From CAWBKV01 sp041946675 (lineage in GTDB: Archaea; Halobacteriota; Methanosarcinia; Methanotrichales; Methanotrichaceae), in assembly GCA_041946675.1 (NCBI GenBank), contig JBHGAU010000010.1:1-60774 (forward strand): a DNA stretch of 60,774 nucleotides. The letters run 5' to 3'. The position numbers and the translations under genes are program-made. The notes beneath the pieces were generated by a model. That model made no database searches, was not told the origin of the DNA, and worked only from the letters and a program-made list of their open reading frames with translations. Position 1 is the first letter of the stretch. Each line of letters starts with the position of its first letter. Shown piece by piece: positions 7,920 to 15,002 of the stretch.

Positions 7920-8540
7920 TTATTCCGGACTGGGATTTTGATCCTTTGCCTGTGCCCAGAGATCCTCAATTGAGAGTCCACTTATCACAGACCTGGGCTC
8001 TATCTTGAGCACATCTTCCGAGGAGTTTGCCTCTTCATCTCTCATCTTAACCAATAACCAGCCCATCTTTGTACGGGTGAAGGCATATCCACCTGTCAGC
8101 TTCTTGCCGAAGAGCCGCAATACGATATGGCCATTTTTTAGGGCATCGGCTATAGATATTGTTTTTCCATCCTTTTGGGTCATGTTCCTATAGGTGCCTT
8201 TATCCCAGATTATTACAGCTCCCGCTCCATATTGGCCCTTGGGTATAATTCCCTCGAAGTCCGCATATCTGAGGGGATGATCCTCGGTCTCCACTGCCAG
8301 CCTTTTATCGCTTGGATTCTTGGAGGGCCCTTTAGGAATCGCCCATGATTTGAGGACCCCTCCTACCTCCAGTCTGAAATCGTAGTGAAGCTTGCTCGCA
8401 TCATGTTTCTGTACAATGAAAGTGCCCTCGACATTTTGCATGCTGCCGGGAAGGGGCTCAGGCGTGATACTGAAGTCTCTCTTTTCAATATAGGGTTTCA
8501 GCGAATCTTTAGGATTGGTTTTTGCTGTAGTTTTAGCCAT
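7920..8540 (-). CDS. Stand-alone LigD-type DNA 3'-phosphoesterase
   Basis: 206 residues matching the 3'-phosphoesterase (PE) domain of bacterial DNA ligase D, which trims 3'-phosphate or 3'-ribonucleotide ends before double-strand-break ligation. The catalytic/metal signatures are intact: FIVQKHDASKLHYDFRLE (His46, His52, Asp54, Arg56), VLKSWAIPKGPS, EDHPLRYADFEGIIP (His88) and YGAGAVIIWDKGTY. No polymerase or ligase domain is fused and no Ku gene is nearby; stand-alone PE proteins are known in archaea. The N-terminal 18 residues are basic and probably disordered. It converges on the KGG array; its 5' neighbour is the DUF1328 gene. Confidence 0.9.
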   Translation of the reverse strand: MAKTTAKTNPKDSLKPYIEKRDFSITPEPLPGSMQNVEGTFIVQKHDASKLHYDFRLEVGGVLKSWAIPKGPSKNPSDKRLAVETEDHPLRYADFEGIIPKGQYGAGAVIIWDKGTYRNMTQKDGKTISIADALKNGHIVLRLFGKKLTGGYAFTRTKMGWLLVKMRDEEANSSEDVLKIEPRSVISGLSIEDLWAQAKDQNPSPE

Positions 8541-8669
8541 AGTATCACCATCATTTAAACAAGGGCTGTATTCAGTTATAATTATGTTACTTTGACTGAA
8601 TGGATATAAAGAGAATTGGATTATTTAGAAGATAAAAATTTTGGCACAGAAGTTTAAATTTTTGATCCG

Positions 8670-8825
8670 TTAGAATATCAATGATATGATCGCCAATATT
8701 ATGAAGATAATTACCAACCATTTGGCTATATCCATCGATATTCCTGCGACTCCACGTGCCCCTAATGCTGCTGCAATAATGGCTAATACAAAGAATACTA
8801 TTGCTAACCAAAGCAGACTTGCCAT
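8670..8825 (-). CDS. DUF1328 (UPF0391) small membrane protein
   Basis: 51 residues with two transmembrane segments: MASLLWLAIVFFVLAIIAAA, the linker LGARGVAGISMDIAK, then WLVIIFIILAIISLIF. This is the compact DUF1328/YtjA architecture, including the short G-x-x-G-V-A-G-I-S loop. An AGGTGAT ribosome-binding site precedes the ATG at 8825. The role of the family is unknown; members are often stress-related. It lies upstream of and on the same strand as the phosphoesterase gene, 130 nt away. It is easily missed because of its size. Confidence 0.9.
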   Translation of the reverse strand: MASLLWLAIVFFVLAIIAAALGARGVAGISMDIAKWLVIIFIILAIISLIF

Positions 8826-9036
8826 TTATATATCACCTCTATATCGACTAAAATATAGCCGATGTATATATTTGGTCTTCGCAACTATTTATAGTTTTTT
8901 CATAAGAGTTTCGATAGGCATAAGCCGCTTTAGTGAAGCTATCTCCTATAGTATGAATTTATTATAAATATTAGCGCACATTACTGCGAAAATTGCTCGG
9001 AAAGATTATATCATTTTAGGAAAAGGCTGTAACCAC

Positions 9037-9504
9037 ATGACAGATGTTCCTGATATCCCCTTGGAGCAGATCCAGCAGCGTGTTGTTGCAATGTGGATGG
9101 GAAGCTTCTACGGAAGCAGCGGCTACGTGGCACGCCGACTTGGCAAAAAGGGATTACGCGAGTTTCAAGATCAGGGAGCGCATCAGGTGGCGGCTACATT
9201 TAAAAAGCTGGGCCTGACAGAGCCGGAAGATATCGCTATGGCAATAGCTACCAATGATAAGAACCTCTTCGGAAGCATTATCGAGGTGGTTGAGGGAGAA
9301 GGCTTTACAGAGATCAGACGCATAAAGTGCGGATTAGTTGAAGGCGCAAAATCCTTTGCAAGGGTTGGAGCAACGCTTATCGCCAAGGAGCACTGCAAGA
9401 CCTGTTCGGAGAGCCACTGGAAGAAGGTTTTTTCAAACCTGAACATGAAGATGGAATGCGAGAACACCGAGGATGGATGCGTTATGAGAATATCCAAGCA
9501 GTAG
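9037..9504 (+). CDS. Conserved-looking cytosolic protein with C-terminal cysteines, unknown function
   Basis: 155 residues, no signal peptide or membrane segment. The second half carries the runs LFGSIIEVVEGEGFTEIRRI and AKEHCKTCSESHWKKVF, with further Cys in MKMECENTEDGC. The cysteine spacing could bind a metal or take part in thiol chemistry, and the fold resembles small alpha/beta domains of V4R or ATC-hydrolase-like type, but I cannot assign it. A clear ribosome-binding site (AGGAAAAGG) precedes the ATG. It stands alone, followed 55 nt later by a secreted-protein gene on the same strand. Confidence 0.7.
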   Translation: MTDVPDIPLEQIQQRVVAMWMGSFYGSSGYVARRLGKKGLREFQDQGAHQVAATFKKLGLTEPEDIAMAIATNDKNLFGSIIEVVEGEGFTEIRRIKCGLVEGAKSFARVGATLIAKEHCKTCSESHWKKVFSNLNMKMECENTEDGCVMRISKQ

Positions 9505-9558
9505 CCAATTGGAAATTATAGAAACATTTAAATCCCCCACAGTCAGGACCGTAGATAC

Positions 9559-10008
9559 ATGACAAGGTATATAATTTCAATCGCTATGCTCTTTGTGTTC
9601 GCTGGACTTATCAGCGGAATTGCCAGCGGAACAATGTGGCTGTACACCGATCCGACATTCTTCAGCGGAATTCAATCGGGCACTCCTGCCACATCCTTTG
9701 GATACCAGTCCACTTCAATCGGCACATTTACATCGCTTCATCTAACCCCCTTTGAGATCATCAACTCGCCGATCTTCCCGATGCTCGGACATGGTTTCTC
9801 TTTGAACGCCACACCTGCATCAGGACAAGCTCAAGGCGGTTCAGCTGTGGTCTCGCTTGGGAGCACTGGAAAGCTCGACACCACACCGCCTCAGATGACA
9901 TTTAACGGTGGCACAGAGAACAACATGAAATATGCCCAGACCAAGTCATCGATTAGAGTAGGACAATCCGGAAGCTGGTCAAACCTAAATTCCCCTTGGC
10001 TGATCTGA
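9559..10008 (+). CDS. Small secreted protein, unknown
   Basis: 149 residues beginning with a signal peptide (MTRYIISIAMLFVFAGLISG). The mature part is rich in S, T, G, Q and F and has no cysteines. It contains low-complexity stretches (PASGQAQGGSAVVSLGSTG) and probably folds as a beta protein or is partly disordered. ATTTAAAT about 30 nt upstream of the ATG could be its TATA box, implying a very short leader. It ends 11 nt before the convergent acyl-CoA synthetase gene. No family recognised. Confidence 0.6.
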   Translation: MTRYIISIAMLFVFAGLISGIASGTMWLYTDPTFFSGIQSGTPATSFGYQSTSIGTFTSLHLTPFEIINSPIFPMLGHGFSLNATPASGQAQGGSAVVSLGSTGKLDTTPPQMTFNGGTENNMKYAQTKSSIRVGQSGSWSNLNSPWLI

Positions 10009-10019
10009 AGAGAGCTGAG

Positions 10020-12140
10020 TTACAAGGAAGTCGCTCCAGACTCTCTCTTGATCCTCTTTGCGTGCCTGTACATCACAGCAAGCGCATCAGCAACCTGCTC
10101 CGGAGTCGAGAGGACTGGTATCCCGGCCTTCTCGAGCTTGATGACATCATCCAGGGCGAACTCTTTGCCTGCAACGCATGCAATTATTGGCTTGCCCTTA
10201 TAATCGATGCTCTTCAGGGCATCGACGTAGCTTTGAAGTATCTCAGCCTGCAGCACGACGATGAAGCTTCCCACATCGCTGCTGTCCACACCGATCTCTA
10301 TCGTCTTTTTGACAGTATCCGCATTCTGGCTGAAGGTGTAATCCACCGGATTGAGGCCGCCGACATATTCGGGGAGAAGCTCCATCAGCCTTGCCTTTAG
10401 CTCAGGCGTGAGCTCTGCAAGCCTCATGCCGTTATCAGTTATTGCATCTGCCGCTATGACTCCCAGGGAGCCCGCATAGGTTATTATGAAAACGCCGTCA
10501 CGATCGGGGAATGGCTGCTTGGATATCGCCCTGGCCAGGGTGAACATATGCTCGTAATCCCTGGCCCGAATAACTCCTGCCTGACGAAACACGGCGCTGA
10601 AGATCAGATCGTTTCCTGCAAGCGAAGCCGTATGAGATGCAACCGCCTTTTTGCCGGCCTCGGTCCGGCCCGACTTCAGGATTATAACAGGCTTCTCCAG
10701 GGTAACCTCTTTGGCTACATCGATGAACCTTCTACCTGCCTTGACGGACTCAAGATACATGCAGATGACACTCACGTTCTCGTCCTTGCTCACGGCCTCA
10801 AGCATATCTGTTTCATTGATATCCAGCTTATTGCCGATGGTCGCGATTATGCCGAAGTCCATGATATGCCGCAGCCCCCAGAGCATTCCTGCAGCGCAGA
10901 CGCCTGCCTGAGAGATAAGGCCGATGTTGCCTTTGCTGAGGGCATCGACTATGCCTATCGATTGGACCATGCTGCAGTGAGTGTTTATGATGCCCGAGCA
11001 GTTCGGGCCGAGGAGACGTGCCCCGTATTTGTCTGCGATGTCCTTCATCTGTAGCTCTATCTCTTTGCCTGACTGTCCGAGCTCAGCGAAGCCTGCAGAT
11101 TCGACGACGATGTAGCGAATGCCGCACTCGCAGCACTCCTCTACAACATCGGGCGTCATGCCCGCCGAAACAAGTATTATCGCCACGTCCACTGGACCCG
11201 GGACATCGCTGATCCTCGGATATGCCTTGATCCCATGGACATCTTTTGCTCTCGGGTTTATGGGATAGAGCTTGCCTTTGAAGCCGTGGCTGACGAGGTT
11301 GGTGAAGACGTTCCAGCCAAGCTTTCCCGGCGTGCCTGAGGCACCTATAACGGCGACGCTTCTTGGATAGAAGAGGTCGTGAAGATCCTGCTTTGTAGAT
11401 CCTGCTGGCTCTGAAACCGGCCTATTCCCGGGGCCCAAGATTATTCTGGCATCAACAACGGTGTAGCCGTCGGGATAAAGGAAGACCGGATTCAGATCCA
11501 TCTCCGATATCAAGGAGTGCTTTGCAACGAGATCCGATATCTGCAGCAGCAATCGCTTCAGGGAGGGAATATCGGCAGAATGGCCTCTGTAGCCCTTGAG
11601 CAATGCATAGCCCTTGATCTCCTCTATCATCTCAGAGGCATCGGATTCCGAAATAGGAATCGATCTGAATGAGACATCCTTGAGAACCTCGACGAATATG
11701 CCTCCAAGGCCAAACATCAACACAGGGCCGAACGTCGAGTCCTGGGCTACGCCTATGATTGCCTCCAGCCCGGGTTCTGCCATCCTTTGTACCGAAATGG
11801 CTATCTCTTTTTTATCGCTGAAAGCTGACTCGATTTTGCGATAGGCGTTTCGAACATCATCCTCGCATCTGAGGTTGAGCTGGACTCCGCCTGCATCTGA
11901 TTTATGAACTACATCAGGAGAGAGAACCTTCAGCACGACAGGCGCTCCAATTGAGTTGAATAATTTGACTGCCTCATCTTCTGATTTAGCTACGCTGGAG
12001 CCTGAGGTCGATATCCCAATGCTTTCCAGAATTGCCTTGCTCTCATTCTCCATGAGATAGCTTCTGCCCTCATTTCGGGCACGATCTATTATTTCATTTA
12101 GTGGTTCTGCCATGTTCGATCCCAGAATTGATAATCGCAT
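10020..12140 (-). CDS. ADP-forming acyl-CoA (acetate-CoA) synthetase, fused beta-alpha arrangement
   Basis: 706 residues. Residues about 10-225 are the ATP-grasp (beta) part: GAPVVLKVLSPDVVHKSDAG and MDLNPVFLYPDGYTVVDARI. From about 250 onward comes the alpha part: CoA-binding Rossmann domain (YPRSVAVIGASGTPGKLGWN), succinyl-CoA-ligase-like domains (LLGPNCSGIINTH, LISQAGVCAAG) and the loop AVASHTASLAGND with the phospho-histidine. The reaction is acyl-CoA + ADP + Pi to acid + CoA + ATP, reversible. The family is common in archaea; the acyl group is not decided by sequence. Order beta-then-alpha differs from the separate-subunit enzymes. A shorter start at 12113 (MAEPLNE) is possible. A 44-codon frame ends 3 nt before the ATG in the same phase (12144-12278). 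Confidence 0.9.
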   Translation of the reverse strand: MRLSILGSNMAEPLNEIIDRARNEGRSYLMENESKAILESIGISTSGSSVAKSEDEAVKLFNSIGAPVVLKVLSPDVVHKSDAGGVQLNLRCEDDVRNAYRKIESAFSDKKEIAISVQRMAEPGLEAIIGVAQDSTFGPVLMFGLGGIFVEVLKDVSFRSIPISESDASEMIEEIKGYALLKGYRGHSADIPSLKRLLLQISDLVAKHSLISEMDLNPVFLYPDGYTVVDARIILGPGNRPVSEPAGSTKQDLHDLFYPRSVAVIGASGTPGKLGWNVFTNLVSHGFKGKLYPINPRAKDVHGIKAYPRISDVPGPVDVAIILVSAGMTPDVVEECCECGIRYIVVESAGFAELGQSGKEIELQMKDIADKYGARLLGPNCSGIINTHCSMVQSIGIVDALSKGNIGLISQAGVCAAGMLWGLRHIMDFGIIATIGNKLDINETDMLEAVSKDENVSVICMYLESVKAGRRFIDVAKEVTLEKPVIILKSGRTEAGKKAVASHTASLAGNDLIFSAVFRQAGVIRARDYEHMFTLARAISKQPFPDRDGVFIITYAGSLGVIAADAITDNGMRLAELTPELKARLMELLPEYVGGLNPVDYTFSQNADTVKKTIEIGVDSSDVGSFIVVLQAEILQSYVDALKSIDYKGKPIIACVAGKEFALDDVIKLEKAGIPVLSTPEQVADALAVMYRHAKRIKRESGATSL

Positions 12141-12143
12141 TTT

Positions 12144-12278
12144 TCAGCTCTTTAGAGCCTCTTTTTTGCTAAATATCTTGTCCGCCAATGCCTTGATGAC
12201 TGATATCTCATCAGCTAATATGTTATCAGCTAATATGTTATCATCTAATATGTTATCAGTTAATATCCTGTCGGCCAA
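12144..12278 (-). CDS. Possible 44-residue acidic repeat peptide, or lost N-terminal extension of the acyl-CoA synthetase
   Basis: From a TTG at 12278 a frame encodes five pentapeptides (LADRI, LTDNI, LDDNI, LADNI, LADEI) and then SVIKALADKIFSKKEALKS. It stops at TGA, one codon before the synthetase ATG and in the same reading phase, so only a single stop separates the two. No ribosome-binding site is obvious for the TTG. It may be a 5' leader, an uORF, or a former N-terminal extension cut off by a nonsense change. Protein expression is unproven. Confidence 0.3.
   Translation of the reverse strand: MADRILTDNILDDNILADNILADEISVIKALADKIFSKKEALKS
12174..12278. repeat. Seven tandem 15-bp units, five close, upstream of the acyl-CoA synthetase
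   Basis: Units of TATGTTATCAGCTAA type run at 12204-12218, 12219-12233, 12234-12248, 12249-12263 and 12264-12278. Two more diverged units lie at 12174-12188 and 12189-12203. The period is exactly 15 bp throughout, so either strand would keep a five-residue repeat in frame. The remaining space to the next gene at 12435 holds nothing else I can identify. Confidence 0.8.
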
Positions 12279-12434
12279 TGATCATGTGCCTTATACCTGC
12301 GTAAGAGTGCATTATCCATCGATCATCTCATCTAACTAGAGTGCTCATAAACTTTTTGTATCGAAATTAGCACGTACTGATGGATATATTGCCAGAGCGA
12401 TGCTCTTATCTCAGATAAAAACCTATATTTTTTC

Positions 12435-13196
12435 ATGGATAAGAATATGGATTTGGATAAAGATCTTGTCCAGGTTATTCTTGAAAAGGAGCCATCCATC
12501 AAAAATCCCGTCGTAATTGAAGGCTTTCCCGGAATCGGCCTGGTAGGCAACATCGCAAGCCAGTACATCGTAAACGAACGCAAGATGACATACCTTGGAG
12601 CGATGAACTCAAGATTCTTCCCGCCACTTGCAGTTCTGCTTGGCGGAATCGTGAACATGCCTGTCAGAATTTATGAGGACGTTGAGAAGAACTTGGTTGT
12701 TCTGACCGCAGACATCCCCGTCCATCCGCTTGCCTCATACGATATTGGAAAAGAGATAGTCTCCTGGGCAGAATCAATAAATGCAAAAGAGATGGTATGC
12801 CTCGCAGGGATAACTGTGATGAGCGAGCAGCACAGGGTCTTCACAGCCGTGAGCAAGAAGGAGCTTCTCGATAAAATAAAGGGAATGGCCGAGGTCTTCG
12901 AGCTCGGCACAATAACCGGTATAACTGGAAGCATAATGAACGAATGTAAGATAAGAAATATGCCTGCAATATGCTTCCTCGGGGAGACGGCCAGCGCAGA
13001 TCCCGATCCGAGGGCGGCTATTGCAGCAATAGAAACTTTGAACAAGGTATATAATCTAGGGGTCAGTACCAAGAAGCTTGAGGAGCAGGCGGAGCAGATT
13101 GAGACTCAGATGCGCCAGCTTGCACAACAGCTCAAGGCCGCAACACCCGGCGAAGACCAGACACAGCTGCCTAAGGAGTTCCCGATGTATGGGTGA
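12435..13196 (+). CDS. PAC2-family (proteasome assembly chaperone-like) protein
   Basis: 253 residues, typical for archaeal PAC2 proteins. The family motif VVIEGFPGIGLVGNIASQYI sits near residue 30, with further conserved blocks AGITVMSEQHRVFTAVS, GTITGITGSI and FLGETASADPDPRAA. The C-terminal 35 residues are a coiled coil (LEEQAEQIETQMRQLAQQLK) with a flexible tail. The eukaryotic relatives help assemble proteasomes; the archaeal role is not established. The next gene (DUF473) begins 5 nt after the stop, so the two are probably co-translated. Confidence 0.9.
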   Translation: MDKNMDLDKDLVQVILEKEPSIKNPVVIEGFPGIGLVGNIASQYIVNERKMTYLGAMNSRFFPPLAVLLGGIVNMPVRIYEDVEKNLVVLTADIPVHPLASYDIGKEIVSWAESINAKEMVCLAGITVMSEQHRVFTAVSKKELLDKIKGMAEVFELGTITGITGSIMNECKIRNMPAICFLGETASADPDPRAAIAAIETLNKVYNLGVSTKKLEEQAEQIETQMRQLAQQLKAATPGEDQTQLPKEFPMYG

Positions 13197-13201
13197 TTGT
13201 T

Positions 13202-13600
13202 ATGATCTACACCGCATTAACTGGGATAGCACGGCATGTGATAAAGGAGCTTCTTGCCGCTAGAGTCAGAACTGTGGAGATCAGGAGCCCAAACAACTTC
13301 TTTGCGCTTCTCAATGTACAGCCAGGCGATAGGATCTTCCTTACGGAATCGAGCGCGTCCGATGTTGTGAGCGGCACAAGAGGCCTGATTACAGATGTGC
13401 AGGCGCTTCAAGTGGTGACCCACAGGGTAATTCAGTCAAGCGAAGACTACTACGAGGAAAGAGAGGCACAGGCAGCCAGGGTGCAGCTTCACTTATTCGG
13501 AATTGGGCGCGTCCGAAGGGCTGCAGCTACAGAGGTCGGAGAGATCGGGGCTCCACTCAGGCTGGACGTGGAAGAGGTCAGGTACTGCGATGCTCGGTGA
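13202..13600 (+). CDS. DUF473 family protein
   Basis: 132 residues from the ATG at 13202, which has GGTGA 5 nt upstream; a GTG at 13193 overlapping the previous stop is the alternative. It shows the family's N-terminus MIYTALTGIARHVIKELL, then NNFFALLNVQPGDRIFLTE and GTRGLITDVQAL. DUF473 proteins are small archaeal proteins of unknown function, found mainly in methanogens and relatives. The tight link to PAC2 suggests a shared operon. Confidence 0.88.
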   Translation: MIYTALTGIARHVIKELLAARVRTVEIRSPNNFFALLNVQPGDRIFLTESSASDVVSGTRGLITDVQALQVVTHRVIQSSEDYYEEREAQAARVQLHLFGIGRVRRAAATEVGEIGAPLRLDVEEVRYCDAR

Positions 13601-13683
13601 AGCGATTTTTTTTTAGATTTTTATATTTTCAGAAGTTATGGACAAATATCGAATAGATACTCAGCATAGTTTCCAAGAGGACA

Positions 13684-14955
13684 ATGAGCATGGCACGAAC
13701 AATCGTAGAGATAAATGAGAAGATAGCACGTGGAGACGCCATCGTGTTAACCGCTCAGGAAGTCTGCGATATCGTAAAGAGCGGCGGAGATCTTACAATT
13801 GAAGATGTTGATGTGGTCACGACAGCTACTCGTGCCATCATGAGCGGAACCTATGCAGTGCTATCGTTCCCCATTGCCGATCCTTGCTCATTTGTCCGGG
13901 CAGAGCATGTGCTTATCAACGGCGTTCCTGGAAACGTTGGTCCGTGCCCGAACGAGCGCCTAGGCATCATAGATCTGATGGTCTTTGGCACATCACACAG
14001 CAAAGAGAGGCCGGATTATGGCGGAGGACATCTATTCAGAGATCTTGTCGAGGGCAAGGAAGTTCAAGTTAAGGTTGATACAGAGGAGGGCAGTTCATTT
14101 GAGAAGGCTATAACGCTAGAAGATATACCTTATGCCCGCATCTTCTCCACACGCAATGCTTTCATGAACTATGTAGCCTTCATCAATCCTGGAAGCTCTC
14201 AGCTTTCAACGATCTTCAATGCTGTAGATTTCCCTCCAGGATTGACCTGTGCCACTGTTTCAGGATGCGGCCAGATTAATCCGATCAAGAACGATCCTTA
14301 TCTGGAAACAATAGGCGTAGGCACACGGATTCTCCTGAACGGTGCACAGGGGTTCGTGGTGGGCACAGGCACCCGCAGCATGAAAACGAGGCCGAATCTA
14401 CTGGGGCTTGCAGATATGCACCATATGGACCCGGAGTACATGGGAGGATTTGTGACATCTGCAGGGCCGGAGTGCATAGGCTCCTGGGCTGTGCCGATCC
14501 CTGTGCTGAACGAATCCATCCTGGAGAACATAAAGAAACTTGACAGAGACATATCTCTTCCGATCATGGATGTAAATATACGGCAGACGATCTGCAAGAC
14601 AAATTATGAGGATGTATGGGGCGGATCGGATTTGGAGATTGAGCTTGATCCGGGCAGGTGCGTGAGCTGCAAGAGCTGTGCTGTTGAGCCCGTCTGTCCC
14701 ATGAGGGCGATAACCTTTGAGAAAGGCCGGATCGAGCGGGATAAGGAGAGATGCTTCAACTGCGGCTTATGCGCATCACAATGCATCGGAGGAGCCTTCA
14801 AAGCCAATCTGGGTATAGTCAACTTTGAAGGCAAAAGGATTCCGATTCTTGTTCGCCAATCTGATAGGGCCAGGGCGATTAGGCTGGCAGAAACGCTCAA
14901 ATTGCAGATCCTTAAGGGATCTTTCAGGATTACCCAAATGGTAGAGCATATATAA
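13684..14955 (+). CDS. DUF39 (homocysteine biosynthesis/methanogenesis marker 16-like) protein with C-terminal diferredoxin
   Basis: 423 residues. Residues 1 to about 320 are the DUF39 domain: MARTIVEINEKIARGDAIVL, GNVGPCPNERLG, TVSGCGQINPIKNDPYLETIG and VVGTGTRSMKTRPNL. Residues about 325-385 carry two 4Fe-4S motifs, CVSCKSCAVEPVCP and CFNCGLCASQCIGG. DUF39 proteins use a catalytic cysteine to deliver sulfide to aspartate semialdehyde, giving homocysteine in methanogens, with a ferredoxin partner supplying electrons; here the ferredoxin is fused. The fused form also fits methanogenesis marker protein 16, found only in methanogens, and it is the best single taxonomic marker in the window. No CBS domains are present, unlike some paralogs. 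Which of the two roles applies cannot be decided here. Confidence 0.85.
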   Translation: MSMARTIVEINEKIARGDAIVLTAQEVCDIVKSGGDLTIEDVDVVTTATRAIMSGTYAVLSFPIADPCSFVRAEHVLINGVPGNVGPCPNERLGIIDLMVFGTSHSKERPDYGGGHLFRDLVEGKEVQVKVDTEEGSSFEKAITLEDIPYARIFSTRNAFMNYVAFINPGSSQLSTIFNAVDFPPGLTCATVSGCGQINPIKNDPYLETIGVGTRILLNGAQGFVVGTGTRSMKTRPNLLGLADMHHMDPEYMGGFVTSAGPECIGSWAVPIPVLNESILENIKKLDRDISLPIMDVNIRQTICKTNYEDVWGGSDLEIELDPGRCVSCKSCAVEPVCPMRAITFEKGRIERDKERCFNCGLCASQCIGGAFKANLGIVNFEGKRIPILVRQSDRARAIRLAETLKLQILKGSFRITQMVEHI

Positions 14956-15002
14956 TTATATAATTTGACATCCAATGAAAATCATAGAGGACTCGGACTG
15001 CC

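Noticed and set aside
12112..12339. Plus-strand 75-codon frame with MLSAN-type repeats
   Set aside because: The 15-bp array is open in several frames. The minus-strand reading lies in phase with the synthetase and is acidic and helix-like, so the plus reading is more likely a shadow. It has no ribosome-binding site.
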